Source: Clostridium aestuarii
GTDB lineage: Bacteria > Bacillota > Clostridia > Clostridiales > Clostridiaceae
Reading direction: 5' to 3'
DNA: 64,000 nucleotides
Assembly: GCF_026735135.1 (NCBI RefSeq)
Contig: NZ_JAPQER010000002.1
Span: forward strand, 434,001-498,000
The notes under the pieces were generated by a model. The model made no database searches. It saw nothing but the letters and a program-made list of their open reading frames with translations, and was not told the DNA's origin. Positions 43,489 to 54,995 of the stretch are shown here, piece by piece; position 1 is the first letter of the stretch; every line of letters begins with the position of its first letter. Made by a program: the position numbers and the translations under genes.

Positions 43489-45372
43489 TTACGGATTTGG
43501 TTCACTTTTAAGTTTTATAATTGATTTTTCTGTTACTTCTCTGCCTGGTGCTTTATCCTGTGAAATTATAACGAAATCATCTTCACCTTCTACTTCAAGA
43601 ACCAAATTATATTCTTTAGCAATTTTTTTAGCCTCACTAATTGTTTTATTTGTAAAATTAGGAACAATAACAGCTACATCATTATTATATACATAATAAC
43701 TAATATCAATTAATGTATTTTCTTTAACTTCTTTACCTTTATTTATACTCTGAATAGATACAATACCATCCATTGATTCATCTATAGTATCAATTTTTGT
43801 TACTTTACCAAGTTTTAATTTAAGATTTGTTAAAATCTCTTGAACTTCATCAAAATTTTTATTAACTAAATTAGGTACTTCAGTATATTTTATTTCAGAC
43901 CCTTTGCTTATTACTAAATCGATAAAAGTATTGTTTCCTATTTCCGCATCTGGTTTTGGTGATTGATTACAAACATACCCTTTCTCTACATTATCATTAT
44001 ACTTATACGAAACACTTCCTAACTTTAAATCATATATTTTTAAGTATTCTTTAGCAGCTTGGAACTCAATTTCAACTAAATTAGGAATAGTTGAAACTTT
44101 TGGTCCTGAACTTACTATAGCTCTAATTTCATCTTTTTCACTTGTATCTATTTCTGTACCTTCATAAGGATAACATTGAATAACTTCATCCTTGGGCTTA
44201 TCACTGCTTTCCATTGTAACTACAAACTTAAGTCCTTTGGCTTCTACTATTTTTTGAGCTTCTTCTTTACTCTTCCCTATTATATTAGGTACTTTAAAAA
44301 TTTTTGATTCTACTTTAGGTGGTTCTAATTTTCTTTTTGAAATAACATATGCTGCTGTAAAACCAATTACAGCTATAAACACAGCAGCTAACACACCTAT
44401 AAGTATTTTTTTTACCTTACCGTTAGTATGATATTCTTCATCGTCATCTTCAAATTCTTCTATATTTTCATTCTTATCGTTTTTTAAATTTACTATAGGC
44501 TTCATTATTTTTGTGTATTCTTTTTCTTCGTTATAACTTAATATTTCACATTCAGGATCTTTTTTTATCTTTTGAAGATCTAAAAGGATATCTTGAGCGC
44601 TATCATATCTTTTATATTGTTCTTTCTCTATAGCTTTTAATATTACTTTATTTAAGTTTTGGGGAATGCTTGGATTAATTTGAATTGGTGGTACAGCAGC
44701 CTCTTGTATATGCTTTAATGCAATAGATACAGGGGTTTCTGCATCATAAGGAAGTTTCCCTGTAACCATTTCATATAATATTATACCCAAAGAATAAATA
44801 TCAGTTTTACAATTTACATAACTGCCTTTTGCTTGCTCTGGTGAAAAATAATGTGCTGAACCAATAATTCTCTCAGAATTAGTAATTGTAAAAGAAGTTG
44901 TGGCTTTAGCAATACCAAAATCAGTAACTTTTATTATTCCTTCTTTTGTAACCATAATATTATGAGGTTTAATATCTCTATGAATAATATTGTTATTGTG
45001 GGCACATTCTAAAGCTCTTGCTATTTGTATAGCAATAATAATAGCATCTTTATAATTTAAAATTTTTTGTTGATTTATAACTTGTTTTAATGTTTTTCCA
45101 TCTATGTATTCCATCACTATATAATTTATGTTCTCTTCAGAACCTATGTCATAAATACTAACTATATTATTATGTGATAATGGTGCAGCAGATGCCGCTT
45201 CTTGTTTAAACTTATTAACAAATTCAATATTGTCTAAATATTGGCTTTTTAAAATCTTAACTGCAACATATCTATTCAATAAATGACATTTAGCTTTATA
45301 AACTTCGGCCATCCCTCCTTCTCCAATTTTATCTAATAATTCATATCTATTCCCCAGTATAGTTCCTGTCAT
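43489..45372 (-). CDS. prkC: PASTA-domain Ser/Thr protein kinase PrkC
   Basis: Membrane Hanks-type kinase that senses muropeptides and affects growth, cell wall and germination. The 627 residues have an N-terminal kinase domain ([25 protein letters not shown] lysine, [21 protein letters not shown]), a transmembrane helix (~322-344, [18 protein letters not shown]) and four PASTA-like repeats ([52 protein letters not shown]). ATG 45372 follows GGAGGAG and overlaps stp by 26 bases, so kinase and phosphatase are translationally coupled. Confidence 0.97.
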   Translation of the reverse strand: MTGTILGNRYELLDKIGEGGMAEVYKAKCHLLNRYVAVKILKSQYLDNIEFVNKFKQEAASAAPLSHNNIVSIYDIGSEENINYIVMEYIDGKTLKQVINQQKILNYKDAIIIAIQIARALECAHNNNIIHRDIKPHNIMVTKEGIIKVTDFGIAKATTSFTITNSERIIGSAHYFSPEQAKGSYVNCKTDIYSLGIILYEMVTGKLPYDAETPVSIALKHIQEAAVPPIQINPSIPQNLNKVILKAIEKEQYKRYDSAQDILLDLQKIKKDPECEILSYNEEKEYTKIMKPIVNLKNDKNENIEEFEDDDEEYHTNGKVKKILIGVLAAVFIAVIGFTAAYVISKRKLEPPKVESKIFKVPNIIGKSKEEAQKIVEAKGLKFVVTMESSDKPKDEVIQCYPYEGTEIDTSEKDEIRAIVSSGPKVSTIPNLVEIEFQAAKEYLKIYDLKLGSVSYKYNDNVEKGYVCNQSPKPDAEIGNNTFIDLVISKGSEIKYTEVPNLVNKNFDEVQEILTNLKLKLGKVTKIDTIDESMDGIVSIQSINKGKEVKENTLIDISYYVYNNDVAVIVPNFTNKTISEAKKIAKEYNLVLEVEGEDDFVIISQDKAPGREVTEKSIIKLKSEPNP

Positions 45373-46123
45373 CTTCGCACTCTCCTCCAAATACAATAAC
45401 TGAAATGTTATCTTTTCCACCTTTACCTTTACATAATTCTACTAATAGTCTACAAGCTTCCTCATTATTATTATTCATTATAATATCATACATTTCTTTT
45501 CTGCTAACCTCATTTGTAAGACCATCTGTACATAAAATACACTTAAATATTCTTTTGGTATTTAGTTTAAAAACATCAATTTCTACATTTTTTTTAGTTC
45601 CTAATGCTCTTGTTATTATGTTCTTATTTGGGTGCTTTACAGCTTCCTGTTCAGTAATACTTCCATCATCCACCAATTCTTGTACTAAAGAATGATCTTT
45701 AGTTATTTTTTTTAAACCATGTTCATTTACTATATAACAACTACTATCACCTACATTTGCAATCACAACATCTTCACCTTTTACTAAGCATGCTGTAATA
45801 GTAGTTCCCATTCCTTTGAGTTTCTCATCAACTTGAGATTTTCCATATATAATACTGTTTGCATGGACTATTGCACTTCTCAATATTATTTCTAAATCAT
45901 ATATTCGATCTAATTCTTTAATATACTCTATACAATTTTCAACTGCAATTTTACTAGCTACATCTCCAGCATTATGTCCTCCCATACCATCTGCAATAAC
46001 ATATATGTTAAAGTTATTTCCTTCATAACACCCTAAATAGTCTTCATTTACCTGTCTAATATTTCCTACATCTGATAAATAACCAACATTATAACTGTCT
46101 GAATATTTTCTTTTAAAACTCAT
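45347..46123 (-). CDS. stp: PP2C-type Ser/Thr protein phosphatase
   Basis: The 258-residue Mn-dependent phosphatase that reverses PrkC phosphorylation. Motifs are VGYLSDVGNIRQVNEDYLGC, VIADGMGGHNAGDVASKIAV, GMGTTITACLV, VANVGDSSCYIV and CILCTDGLTNEVSRKEMYD, with the metal-binding Asp residues present. ATG 46123 follows GGAGGG; the ATG at 46147 is less likely. It is the first gene of the stp-prkC-rsgA-rpe-thiN series. Confidence 0.96.
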   Translation of the reverse strand: MSFKRKYSDSYNVGYLSDVGNIRQVNEDYLGCYEGNNFNIYVIADGMGGHNAGDVASKIAVENCIEYIKELDRIYDLEIILRSAIVHANSIIYGKSQVDEKLKGMGTTITACLVKGEDVVIANVGDSSCYIVNEHGLKKITKDHSLVQELVDDGSITEQEAVKHPNKNIITRALGTKKNVEIDVFKLNTKRIFKCILCTDGLTNEVSRKEMYDIIMNNNNEEACRLLVELCKGKGGKDNISVIVFGGECEDDRNYTGE

Positions 46124-46169
46124 AAAAATGTTCCCTCCATCACACATAGCCCTTGATTCATTTATTACG

Positions 46170-47198
46170 TTATTTATTAATATATTGTCTTCTTAGTTGA
46201 CCACAAGCTGCATTAATATCTGAACCCATTTCTCTTCTTATTGTAGTTTCTATATTATATTTTGTCAAAACACCTTTAAAGTTGTTTATAGTTTCTATCC
46301 TAGATTTTTTAAAATTATTTTCTTTTATTTCATTAATAGGAATTAAATTTACATGACATTTAATTCCGGTTAATTTAGAACTTAATTCTTCTGCATTTTC
46401 TATCTTATCATTAATATCTTTTACAAGTGCATACTCAAAAGATATTCTTCTACTAGTTTTATTAAAATAATATTTACATGCATCTAAGATTTCTTGTAAT
46501 GAATACTTGTTTGCAATAGGCATCATAGTTTTTCTTATTTTATCATTAGGTGCATGAAGAGAAATTGCTAGTGTTATTTGTAACTCTTCCTCCGCAAGTT
46601 CCTCAATCTTAGGAACTATTCCACAGGTTGATAATGTAATATGTCGTTGCCCTATATTTAATGTATCTGGTGCATTAACTAAATAAATAAATTTTATTAC
46701 ATTTTCAAAATTGTCTAAAGGTTCTCCACTTCCCATAAGTACTATATTGGAAATTCTGTCATTTATCTCGTTTTGAGCTTTCAATACTTGAGCTATTATC
46801 TCCCCACTACTTAAATTTCTTACTACACCACCAACTGTTGATGCACAAAACTTACATCCCATTCTACACCCAACTTGAGTTGATACACATATTGAATTCC
46901 CATATTTGTATTTCATAACTACAGCTTCTATCAAATTTCCATCATTGTATTCAAAAAGAATTTTTCTTGTATCATCAATACTCGATTTATATACTTCTAC
47001 TGCTTTGGGAATTCCTATATAAAATGAATCTTTAAGTTTTTCCTTTGTAGATTTTGGTATATTTTTCATATCATCAAAAGCAAATATACCTTTTTTATAT
47101 ATCCAATCAAAAACTTGCTTTCCTCTAAATTTACTTTCGCTATTCTCATCCATCCACTTTTTTAGTTCATCTAAGTTAAAATCTAAAATATTTTTCAT
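46170..47198 (-). CDS. rlmN: 23S rRNA/tRNA adenine-C2 methyltransferase RlmN
   Basis: Radical SAM methylase for A2503 of 23S rRNA and A37 of some tRNAs. The 342 residues have the CxxxCxxC cluster in [11 protein letters not shown], then [31 protein letters not shown] and [20 protein letters not shown]. The C-terminal ACGQLRRQY holds the second catalytic Cys. GGTG precedes ATG 47198. It overlaps neither neighbour after start correction. Confidence 0.97.
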   Translation of the reverse strand: MKNILDFNLDELKKWMDENSESKFRGKQVFDWIYKKGIFAFDDMKNIPKSTKEKLKDSFYIGIPKAVEVYKSSIDDTRKILFEYNDGNLIEAVVMKYKYGNSICVSTQVGCRMGCKFCASTVGGVVRNLSSGEIIAQVLKAQNEINDRISNIVLMGSGEPLDNFENVIKFIYLVNAPDTLNIGQRHITLSTCGIVPKIEELAEEELQITLAISLHAPNDKIRKTMMPIANKYSLQEILDACKYYFNKTSRRISFEYALVKDINDKIENAEELSSKLTGIKCHVNLIPINEIKENNFKKSRIETINNFKGVLTKYNIETTIRREMGSDINAACGQLRRQYINK

Positions 47199-47206
47199 TT
47201 TAACAC

Positions 47207-48535
47207 CTACCATTGTCTTTTAAGTTTTGCAATAAAGAATCCATCCATATATTTATTAGGTAAAATAGTGACACAGCCTATATCGTCATATATAAAATTA
47301 TCTAATTTACCATAATATAAAGGTTCTACAACATACTGTGGATTTTCATTAAGAAACCATTTTATATTTTTTACGTTTTCTTTGTTATTTAATGTACAAG
47401 TGGAATATAATAAATTTCCTCCAACTTTTACATATGCAGCAGCATTATTCATTATTTTTCTTTGAATATCTATAATTTCATTAAGTTGTTTTAAATTTTT
47501 TGTATATTTTATTTCTGGCTTTTTTCTTATGATTCCGAGTCCAGAACAAGGTACATCAATCAATACTGCTTCTGCTGTATTTTTCAAATCCTCATTATAT
47601 ATTGAAGCATCCATTTGGCTACAAACTATATTTTTCACGCCTAATCTTAATGCATTTTCTTTAACTAAAGATAGCTTGTTCAAATGAATATCATAAGCTT
47701 TTACAACACCTGTATTATTCATAACTTCAGAAATATGAGTAGTTTTTCCACCTGGTGCACTACATAAATCTATTATCTCTGAATTTTCTTTTATTTCCAT
47801 GGAAGGTGCTACAAGCATTGCACTTTCATCCTGAACAGTAATTAGTCCTTCTTTAAATAAAGGATTTGTTTCTATGCTTTTTCCTCTTTTTATTACAATT
47901 GCTTCTGGGCATGCATATCCATCTTCTATATCATATCCCTCTGTAATTAATCTGTCATAAGCTTCATCATAATCTATTTTTAAATTGTTAACTCTAACTG
48001 TAACAGCAGGTCTCTCATTTAAACCTTTTAATATATTTTCAGTAGTTTTTATACCATACTGATCAATAAACATCTTTACTATCCACTTATCAAATGAATA
48101 GTTGAAGCTTAAACCTTCAACTAAATCATTACTTTTGTAATAAATCTTATTTAAGTTTCTAAGATAATTTCTTAAAACTCCATTTACCAACTTTGATACC
48201 CCTATTGATTTGCTTTTAGCTAACTCAACAGCTTCATTTACAACTGCAAAATTAGGTACCTTATCCAGAAACTTAATTTGATACACTGAAATCCTCAACA
48301 CATTTAAAATATATGAATCTATTTTTTCTAATCCATTTCTAAGAAAGTTATTTAAAATTTTATCTATCATATATTTATATTTAAGCGTTCCATATACTAT
48401 TTCAGTAGTTAAAGCCTTATCTTTTTCATTTAAATTAGATTTATTTAATTCCTTTCTTAAAACTATATTAGAATATGAGTCTTTATTTAATACTTGTTCT
48501 ATTATTTCTACACATATTTTTCTACTATTTTCCAT
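47207..48535 (-). CDS. rsmB: 16S rRNA (cytosine967-C5)-methyltransferase RsmB
   Basis: The 442 residues have an N-terminal NusB-like domain (about 1-130, [20 protein letters not shown]) and a SAM methyltransferase domain. The latter has [40 protein letters not shown] (catalytic PC) and [16 protein letters not shown] (second Cys). It is followed by rlmN and fits the rRNA-modification block. Confidence 0.96.
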   Translation of the reverse strand: MENSRKICVEIIEQVLNKDSYSNIVLRKELNKSNLNEKDKALTTEIVYGTLKYKYMIDKILNNFLRNGLEKIDSYILNVLRISVYQIKFLDKVPNFAVVNEAVELAKSKSIGVSKLVNGVLRNYLRNLNKIYYKSNDLVEGLSFNYSFDKWIVKMFIDQYGIKTTENILKGLNERPAVTVRVNNLKIDYDEAYDRLITEGYDIEDGYACPEAIVIKRGKSIETNPLFKEGLITVQDESAMLVAPSMEIKENSEIIDLCSAPGGKTTHISEVMNNTGVVKAYDIHLNKLSLVKENALRLGVKNIVCSQMDASIYNEDLKNTAEAVLIDVPCSGLGIIRKKPEIKYTKNLKQLNEIIDIQRKIMNNAAAYVKVGGNLLYSTCTLNNKENVKNIKWFLNENPQYVVEPLYYGKLDNFIYDDIGCVTILPNKYMDGFFIAKLKRQW

Positions 48536-48554
48536 ATGTTTACTCCAATCCTTT

Positions 48555-49232
48555 TTATCTATCTCTGCTTAAAACAAAGAGTCTAATCAATTGTAATATA
48601 CTCATTAATGCCGCTGCTATATAAGTCATAGCTGCCGCAGTTAATACAGATTTTGCACCTTTAATTTCATTATCATACAGTATAGTCCTTTGTTGTAACA
48701 CTCTTAATGCTCTATTAGACGCATTAAATTCTACTGGTAAAGTAACTAACTGAAATATAACAACAGCTGTAAATAATAAAATACCCAAATTTATTAAATA
48801 TGATGAACGGAAAAGAAAACCCACTAAGAAAATTATCCATGATGCATTCGAACTAAAATTAACAACAGGAACTATTGAATTTCTTATTTGTAATGGAGCA
48901 TAGTGTTTTTGATGTTGAATTGCGTGCCCAGTCTCATGGGCTGCTACACCTATTGATGCTATGGAAGTACTTCCATATACATCTCTTGATAAGCTTACCA
49001 TTCGATTTCTAGGATCATAGTGATCTGTAAGTTTCCCTGCAATTTGTTTAACCTCGACATCGTAAAGTCCTTCAGCATCTAAAAGTGTTCTTGCAACTTG
49101 TGCTCCAGTATACCCATTTATACTTTTAATTCTATAATATTTTTCAAAAGTAGCTTTTACTTTTATTTGTGCCAACGCAGATATAATTAGAGCTGGTAAT
49201 AATATGATAAATGTACTATCATAAAAAAACAT
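48555..49232 (-). CDS. Zinc-dependent membrane protease YugP
   Basis: A 225-residue polytopic membrane metalloprotease of the YugP family. The zinc-binding HExxH is in VAAHETGHAIQHQKHYAPLQ. There is an N-terminal transmembrane helix and three C-terminal ones (WIIFLVGFLFRSSYLINLGI, LFTAVVIFQLVTLPVEFNAS, AAMTYIAAALMSILQLIRLF). The conserved VEFNASNRAL is present. The role is not established. AGGAGGGG precedes the ATG. Confidence 0.92.
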   Translation of the reverse strand: MFFYDSTFIILLPALIISALAQIKVKATFEKYYRIKSINGYTGAQVARTLLDAEGLYDVEVKQIAGKLTDHYDPRNRMVSLSRDVYGSTSIASIGVAAHETGHAIQHQKHYAPLQIRNSIVPVVNFSSNASWIIFLVGFLFRSSYLINLGILLFTAVVIFQLVTLPVEFNASNRALRVLQQRTILYDNEIKGAKSVLTAAAMTYIAAALMSILQLIRLFVLSRDR

Positions 49233-49267
49233 TCATACCCCTCCTTAAAACTGGATATTTATCTAAA

Positions 49268-50197
49268 CTATCTTAAAACAGTGCCTTTATCAATTGTATT
49301 TCCTTTAATATATTGTTCCACTTTTAAAACCTTTTTACCCGGGAATTGAATTTCTTCAATTAATAATGTTCCCTCACCACATGAAACCTTTATTCCTTCA
49401 TCTGACACATCAATTATTGTTCCGTTTTTTACATCACTCTGTTCTTTTAAAACCTTAGCCTTGTATATTTTCATGATTTTATCGTTATAATGAGTGTACG
49501 CAACAGGCCAAGGACTTAAACCTCTTATAAGATTGTTAAGTTTTTCCGCACTCAACTTCCACTCTATTTCTCCCATCTTCTTATCAAGCATTGATGCATA
49601 GCATGTTTGAGATGAGTCTTGTTTTACAGGAGTAATATTTCCTTCAACCATTCTTTTTATAGTTTGAATTAAAATCTCTGATCCATCTCTCATTAAAATA
49701 TCATGCAAATCTCCTGCTGTCATATTTTCAGTAATTTCTACTTCCTGCTTTAATAACATATCTCCTGTATCAAGTCCTTCATCCATAAGCATTGTAGTAT
49801 TTCCACTTTTCTTTTCTCCCTCTACAATAGCCCAGTTTATTGGTGCAGCACCTCTATACTTAGGAAGAAGTGAAGCATGGAGATTAATACATGCATATTT
49901 AGGTATTTCAATAACCGTCTTTGGAAGTATTTGACCATAAGCTACTACAATTATAAAATCAGGGTTCATATTTTTAAGTTCTTCTATAATTTCTTGTTCT
50001 TTTTTTAGTCTAATAGGCTGATAAACAGGAATATCGTACTTTAATGCTAATTCCTTTACAGGAGACATTGAAACTTTTTTCCCTCTACCTTTAGGTTTAT
50101 CTGGTTGAGTAAAAACTGCTTTTACTCCAAATTCGTCTATAATCGCTTGAAGTGATGGTACAGAAAATTCTGGTGTACCCATAAATACAATATTCAT
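49268..50197 (-). CDS. fmt: Methionyl-tRNA formyltransferase
   Basis: Formylates initiator Met-tRNA. The 309 residues start [20 protein letters not shown], followed by [11 protein letters not shown], the folate-site [20 protein letters not shown] (Asn-His) and [11 protein letters not shown] 50197 follows GAGGGAATTTAAT. It overlaps no frame of def after start correction and is paired with it, the normal arrangement. Confidence 0.97.
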   Translation of the reverse strand: MNIVFMGTPEFSVPSLQAIIDEFGVKAVFTQPDKPKGRGKKVSMSPVKELALKYDIPVYQPIRLKKEQEIIEELKNMNPDFIIVVAYGQILPKTVIEIPKYACINLHASLLPKYRGAAPINWAIVEGEKKSGNTTMLMDEGLDTGDMLLKQEVEITENMTAGDLHDILMRDGSEILIQTIKRMVEGNITPVKQDSSQTCYASMLDKKMGEIEWKLSAEKLNNLIRGLSPWPVAYTHYNDKIMKIYKAKVLKEQSDVKNGTIIDVSDEGIKVSCGEGTLLIEEIQFPGKKVLKVEQYIKGNTIDKGTVLR

Positions 50198-50198
50198 A

Positions 50199-50654
50199 TT
50201 AAATTCCCTCACTTTCCTTAACAATCTTATCTACAAATAACACACCATCCAAATGATCAATTTCATGGCAAAACGCCCTTGCAAGAAGTCCTTCACCTGA
50301 CATTTCAACTTCTTTTCCTTTTTCATTTAAAGCTTTTACAGTAACCTTAAAAGGTCTTTCTACTTTTCCTTGTTTTCCAGGAACACTCAAACAACCTTCT
50401 ATATCAATTTGATTACCCTCTGTTTTTATAATCTCTGGATTTATCAAAGCTATTGGACCATCTCCAACATCTATTACAACTATTCTCTTAAGTATTCCTA
50501 CTTGTGGTCCAGCAAGCCCTACGCCTTGTGCTTTATACATTGTTTCTTTCATATCTTCAATTATTGTCAAAATTCTATCATTTATTTCAATAACTTTCCT
50601 ACTCTTTTTTCTTAAAACTTCGTCTCCTTCAACTCTAATGCTTCTTAGTGCCAT
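50199..50654 (-). CDS. def: Peptide deformylase
   Basis: Removes the formyl group from nascent proteins. The 151 residues have the three family motifs: [18 protein letters not shown] and [11 protein letters not shown], which bind the metal. It lies immediately upstream of fmt. Confidence 0.97.
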   Translation of the reverse strand: MALRSIRVEGDEVLRKKSRKVIEINDRILTIIEDMKETMYKAQGVGLAGPQVGILKRIVVIDVGDGPIALINPEIIKTEGNQIDIEGCLSVPGKQGKVERPFKVTVKALNEKGKEVEMSGEGLLARAFCHEIDHLDGVLFVDKIVKESEGI

Positions 50655-50701
50655 TTTTACCCCTCCAATATATTAATTATAATAAAGCCCTAAATAGAAT
50701 C

Positions 50702-52912
50702 TTATAAAAAACTATTAGGATTAATATCAATGCTAGCTCTTACATCATTATGAATATTTTTTATATTCTCGTATATAGTATTTTTAATCTCTAGAGCTAA
50801 TTTATTATCAAAATCACCTTTGACTAATATCTGCCATCTATAATTTTCTTTTATTTTAGATAAAACACACGGACAAGGTCCTAACATTTCTATTTTATCA
50901 TTATTTTTCAATTTATTTTTTAATATTATACCAATATTTTGTATATTTTTTATTAACAAACTTTCATTCTTGCTGCTCATATTTACAGCTAATACCTTAG
51001 AAAACGGAGGATAATTCATCCTATGTCTCATTTCTATCTCTTCTTCATAAAAATCATCAAAACCATTTGCAGCTGAATATCTAATACTATATTCATCTGG
51101 ATTATATGTTTGAACAATAACATTTCCCTTTTTCTTTCCTCTTCCAGCTCTTCCACTTACCTGCGTAATAAGCTGAAAAGTTTTTTCTGCTGAACGGAAA
51201 TCCGGTAAATTTAATGACAAATCAGCAGCTATAACTCCTACTAAAGTTACATTTTTAAAATCAAGTCCCTTTGTAACCATCTGAGTGCCTATTAAAACAT
51301 TTGCTTTATTTTCTTTAAAAGTATTATAAATTTCCTCATACGAATTTTTACGTCTAGTAGTATCAAAATCCATTCTCAACACTACTGCATCTGAAAATAT
51401 TCTTTTTATCTCTTCTTCAATTTTTTCAGTTCCGACACCAAAATATTTAACATATCTACTACCACATTCAGGACATATTCTACTCACTGGATACTTCATC
51501 CCACAATAATGACAACTCAAATAATCGCCCCTACTATGGTAAGTCAAAGAAATATCACAATTACTGCACTTAAACACATAACCACATTTTCTGCATGAAA
51601 CAAAAGTTGAAAAACCTCTTCTATTTAAAAATAATATTATCTGTTCTTTATTTTGCAATGCATTTTTTATCCCTGTATACAATTGTTCACTAAAAATTGA
51701 TTTATTACCTTTCATTAGTTCTTCTCGCATATCAACAATATGAACTTTTGGCATCAATGCATTATCAGCTCTATTTTTTAAAGTTATAAGTTTTATTTCA
51801 CCTTTTTTACATCTATAATAAGTTTCAACAGATGGAGTTGCAGAACCTAATACCATTTTACATCCTTCAATTTCACACTTTAATTCTGCTATTTCTCTTG
51901 CATTATATTTAGGATTACTATCTGATTTATAGCTTCCTTCATGCTCTTCATCTATTATAATTGCTCCTAAATTTTCAAATGGTAAAAATATTGCTGAACG
52001 TGCTCCTATAGCTACTTTTACTTCTTTATTTTTAACTCTTAACCATTCATCATACCTTTCTCCATCAGAAAGTCTACTGTGAAAAACTGCAATGTTTTTA
52101 CCAAACCTACCTTTAAATCTTTCTACCATTTGAGGAGTTAAAGAAATTTCAGGAACTAATATAATACTCTCATTATTATTTTTCATCATATCACTAACTA
52201 TATTCATATATATCTCTGTTTTTCCACTACCTGTAACACCATGAATTAAAAATAATTTTTTCTGCGACTTTAATATAGAATCAACTGCTATTTTTTGTTC
52301 TATATTAAGCTTTTGAGCTTTATAATCTGAATATTCTTTTATATTATATCTATTAACTATAGAATCATTTTTATTCAAGAATCCATATTTTAACATTGTA
52401 TTTATAGATGAAATGGACAGTGTAAACTTTTTGTTTAATTCTGTTTTTGAATAAATGCCGTTGTTTTTTTGTACAATTGTATATATTTTAGTATATGGAT
52501 CTTTTAAAAATTTTCCTTCAAGCTGATTTCCTATAGTTATAGTCTGTTTAAGTTTCTTCTTTATACCTTTAGTTATACCTGTTGGAATCATTACCTTAAT
52601 ACATTCTAAATATGTACATAAATATCTTTCTCTCATATTTTTGATAAGCTTAATATCCTCTTCTCGTATAACTGTAAATTCATCACATATATTAATTATA
52701 GATTTTATATTTCTGACATTTTCACAACTAGTATATAATGCTACAACAAAACCATCAATATTTCTATTTCCTTTTCCAAATGGTACCTTTACTCTATGAC
52801 CTATTTTTAATTGTTGTATTAGTTCTCTAGGTATTTTATATGTAAATGTTTTATCTACTTGTACTGATTCATTATTTACTATAACTCCTGCATATTGATA
52901 CACACACTTCAC
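50702..52912 (-). CDS. priA: Primosomal protein N' (replication restart helicase PriA)
   Basis: A 736-residue superfamily 2 helicase. The N-terminal 3'-DNA-binding domain is followed by Walker A LIHGVTGSGKTEIYMNIVSD, DEEHEGSYKS, a zinc-binding insert (CRKCGYVFKCSNCDISLTYH, LSCHYCGMKYPVSRICPECG) and QVSGRAGRG. It restarts replication at stalled forks. coaBC is directly upstream, as in many Firmicutes. Confidence 0.97.
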   Translation of the reverse strand: MKCVYQYAGVIVNNESVQVDKTFTYKIPRELIQQLKIGHRVKVPFGKGNRNIDGFVVALYTSCENVRNIKSIINICDEFTVIREEDIKLIKNMRERYLCTYLECIKVMIPTGITKGIKKKLKQTITIGNQLEGKFLKDPYTKIYTIVQKNNGIYSKTELNKKFTLSISSINTMLKYGFLNKNDSIVNRYNIKEYSDYKAQKLNIEQKIAVDSILKSQKKLFLIHGVTGSGKTEIYMNIVSDMMKNNNESIILVPEISLTPQMVERFKGRFGKNIAVFHSRLSDGERYDEWLRVKNKEVKVAIGARSAIFLPFENLGAIIIDEEHEGSYKSDSNPKYNAREIAELKCEIEGCKMVLGSATPSVETYYRCKKGEIKLITLKNRADNALMPKVHIVDMREELMKGNKSIFSEQLYTGIKNALQNKEQIILFLNRRGFSTFVSCRKCGYVFKCSNCDISLTYHSRGDYLSCHYCGMKYPVSRICPECGSRYVKYFGVGTEKIEEEIKRIFSDAVVLRMDFDTTRRKNSYEEIYNTFKENKANVLIGTQMVTKGLDFKNVTLVGVIAADLSLNLPDFRSAEKTFQLITQVSGRAGRGKKKGNVIVQTYNPDEYSIRYSAANGFDDFYEEEIEMRHRMNYPPFSKVLAVNMSSKNESLLIKNIQNIGIILKNKLKNNDKIEMLGPCPCVLSKIKENYRWQILVKGDFDNKLALEIKNTIYENIKNIHNDVRASIDINPNSFL

Positions 52913-52951
52913 CCTTTATTTAAATAAAAGTTAACTTATATTATTACAAGA

Positions 52952-52973
52952 AAAAAGCGCATCAGCGCTTTTT
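52952..52973 (-). terminator. Terminator at the 3' end of coaBC
   Basis: AAAAAGCGC / GCGCTTTTT with ATCA loop; the coaBC stop codon is inside the hairpin, and the T-run on the minus strand follows directly. Confidence 0.8.
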
Positions 52974-54152
52974 CATAATTAAATTAAATAATTCTCTTGC
53001 TACCATCCTTTTACTCATTTTCTCTAATGGTATATTTTTTCCATTTCTACACAAAATATTAACTTTATTATAATCAGACGCAAAACCAGTATCTTGAGAT
53101 TTTATATCATTTGCAACGATATAATCTAAGTTTTTCTTCTCTAATTTTCCTTTTGCATTTTCAATTAAATCATTGCTTTCCGCAGCAAATCCAACTAATA
53201 TCTGATTTTTTTTAATAGATCCTAACGTCCTCAATATATCTGTATCTTTTTCTAATTCTAATGAAAACTGATCTTCACTTTTTTTTATTTTTCTTTCAGA
53301 ATATTTTTTGGGCTTATAATCTGCTACCGCTGCTGCTTTAACAACTATATCTGATGTTTCAAAATTCAATTTAACTGCATCTAACATTTCTTTATTCGTT
53401 TTTATATTAATCATCTTTATTCCTAAAGGTTTATTTAAGCTACAAGGCCCTGATACTAAAACAACATCAGCTCCCCTGTCTCTTGCTTCCTCAGCTATAG
53501 CATATCCCATTCTTCCACTTGATCTATTAGTAATAAATCTTACTGGATCCATTGGTGCAATGGTTGGTCCCGCTGTTACTAGAACTTTTTTGCCTTTTAA
53601 ATCTTTAATATCATAAAGCATACTAATTACAGTATCGGTAATTAATTTAGTATCTGCAAGTTTTCCAGCACCAGTATCTCCACAAGCAAGCCTTCCACTA
53701 TCAGGTTCTATAAATTTATATCCATATTGTTTCAACTTCCTTATATTATCCTGAACAATAGGGTTTAAAAACATATTAGTATTAGCCGCTGGTGCAAATA
53801 CTACTGGAGCCTTAGTAGCCATTATTGTAGTTGAAAGCATATCGTCTCCAATACCATTTGCAACTTTACCAATTATATTAACTGTAGCTGGAACAATAAG
53901 CATTATATCCGCCTTTTTAGCTAACGATATATGCTGTATTTCCCATGCTTTTGGCTCTGCAAACATATCTACAATAACCATATTTTGACTTAGTGATTGA
54001 AAAGATAATGGATTAACAAATTTTGCTGCATGTTCTGTCATTATAACATGCACATCAATATCTTCTTTTTTTAATCTACTAATTACATCCAAAGCCTTAT
54101 AAGCTGCTATACCTCCAGTTACTCCAATAACGACAGTTTTATTTTTTTGCAT
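52962..54152 (-). CDS. coaBC: Bifunctional phosphopantothenoylcysteine decarboxylase/synthase
   Basis: Two CoA-synthesis steps in one protein of 396 residues. The N-terminal flavoprotein CoaC half (about 1-190) has VVIGVTGGIAAYKALDVISR, HISLAKKADIMLIVPATVNI, GKVANGIGDDMLSTTIMATK and APAANTNMFLNPIVQDNI. The CoaB half has VLVTAGPTIAPMDPVRFITN, RSSGRMGYAIAEEARDRGAD and VVKAAAVADYKPKKYSERKI. It works with coaD. It follows rpoZ by 5 bases. Confidence 0.97.
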   Translation of the reverse strand: MQKNKTVVIGVTGGIAAYKALDVISRLKKEDIDVHVIMTEHAAKFVNPLSFQSLSQNMVIVDMFAEPKAWEIQHISLAKKADIMLIVPATVNIIGKVANGIGDDMLSTTIMATKAPVVFAPAANTNMFLNPIVQDNIRKLKQYGYKFIEPDSGRLACGDTGAGKLADTKLITDTVISMLYDIKDLKGKKVLVTAGPTIAPMDPVRFITNRSSGRMGYAIAEEARDRGADVVLVSGPCSLNKPLGIKMINIKTNKEMLDAVKLNFETSDIVVKAAAVADYKPKKYSERKIKKSEDQFSLELEKDTDILRTLGSIKKNQILVGFAAESNDLIENAKGKLEKKNLDYIVANDIKSQDTGFASDYNKVNILCRNGKNIPLEKMSKRMVARELFNLIMKKR

Positions 54153-54157
54153 TTCAC

Positions 54158-54373
54158 CTATTCCTCCATTGCTGCTGTATAAGAAACCTTGCCATCATTA
54201 AGTTCATTTATTGCAATAGTAAGTGGTTTAGCTTCCTCATCAGCTTCAATTAATGGATTTACTCCCTCAATTAATTGTCTTGCTCTTCTAGAAGTTACTA
54301 TAACTAAAGAATATCTATTTTCTACCTTATTTAATAAGTCAACAATTGATGGATTAATCATTGAGTTGTTCAT
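54158..54373 (-). CDS. rpoZ: RNA polymerase omega subunit
   Basis: A 71-residue omega subunit starting MNNSMINPSIVDLLNKVENR, with the diagnostic RYSLVIVTSRRARQLIEG and KPLTIAINELNDGKVSY. GGAGGG precedes ATG 54373. The start overlaps the gmk end by 20 bases, giving the common gmk-rpoZ-coaBC order. Confidence 0.95.
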   Translation of the reverse strand: MNNSMINPSIVDLLNKVENRYSLVIVTSRRARQLIEGVNPLIEADEEAKPLTIAINELNDGKVSYTAAMEE

Positions 54374-54995
54374 GAATAAGTCCCTCCTTAGATAAAATAT
54401 TTTGTTCAAATCTTTCTACGCTACATTTTTCAGTAATTATAATACTTTCAATCTTCGTTACTGCTAATTCTACTTCATCATTAACAACTGCGTAATTATA
54501 TTTAGATACATAATTTATTTCCTTATAAGCAGATTTAAATCTTGTCATTAATGATTCTGAAGTTTCGCTACCTCTTTTTATTATTCTATTTTTCAATTCT
54601 TCCATAGAAGGTGGAAGTATAAAAATAAAAATTCCTTCTGGGTAGTTTTCTTTAACCTTTAAAGCTCCCTGAATATCTATTTCTAATATAACATCTTTCC
54701 CAGTTTCAAGTTTTTCTATAACTTTTGATTTTGGAGTACCATAATAATTTCCATATACCTCAGCATACTCTAAAAAATCATTCTCTGATAATTTTGTTTC
54801 GAACTCCTCTTTTGTTAAAAAATAATAGCTTTTCTCATCTATTTCACCTTTTCTAGGCGATCTAGTAGTAGCAGAAACTGACAACCAGTAATCTCTGTTC
54901 TTTAATAACTCTTTGCATATTGTTCCTTTACCTGCACCTGATGGCCCTGATATTACAATCAAAAGTCCTTTATTTTTTTCAGAACTAAATCTCAT
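54354..54995 (-). CDS. gmk: Guanylate kinase
   Basis: Converts GMP to GDP. The 213 residues contain the P-loop VISGPSGAGKGTICKELLKN, SVSATTRSPRKGEIDEKSYY (GMP site) and EYAEVYGNYYGTPKSKV. Its start is adjacent to the remA stop, so the two are coupled. Confidence 0.97.
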   Translation of the reverse strand: MRFSSEKNKGLLIVISGPSGAGKGTICKELLKNRDYWLSVSATTRSPRKGEIDEKSYYFLTKEEFETKLSENDFLEYAEVYGNYYGTPKSKVIEKLETGKDVILEIDIQGALKVKENYPEGIFIFILPPSMEELKNRIIKRGSETSESLMTRFKSAYKEINYVSKYNYAVVNDEVELAVTKIESIIITEKCSVERFEQNILSKEGLIHEQLND

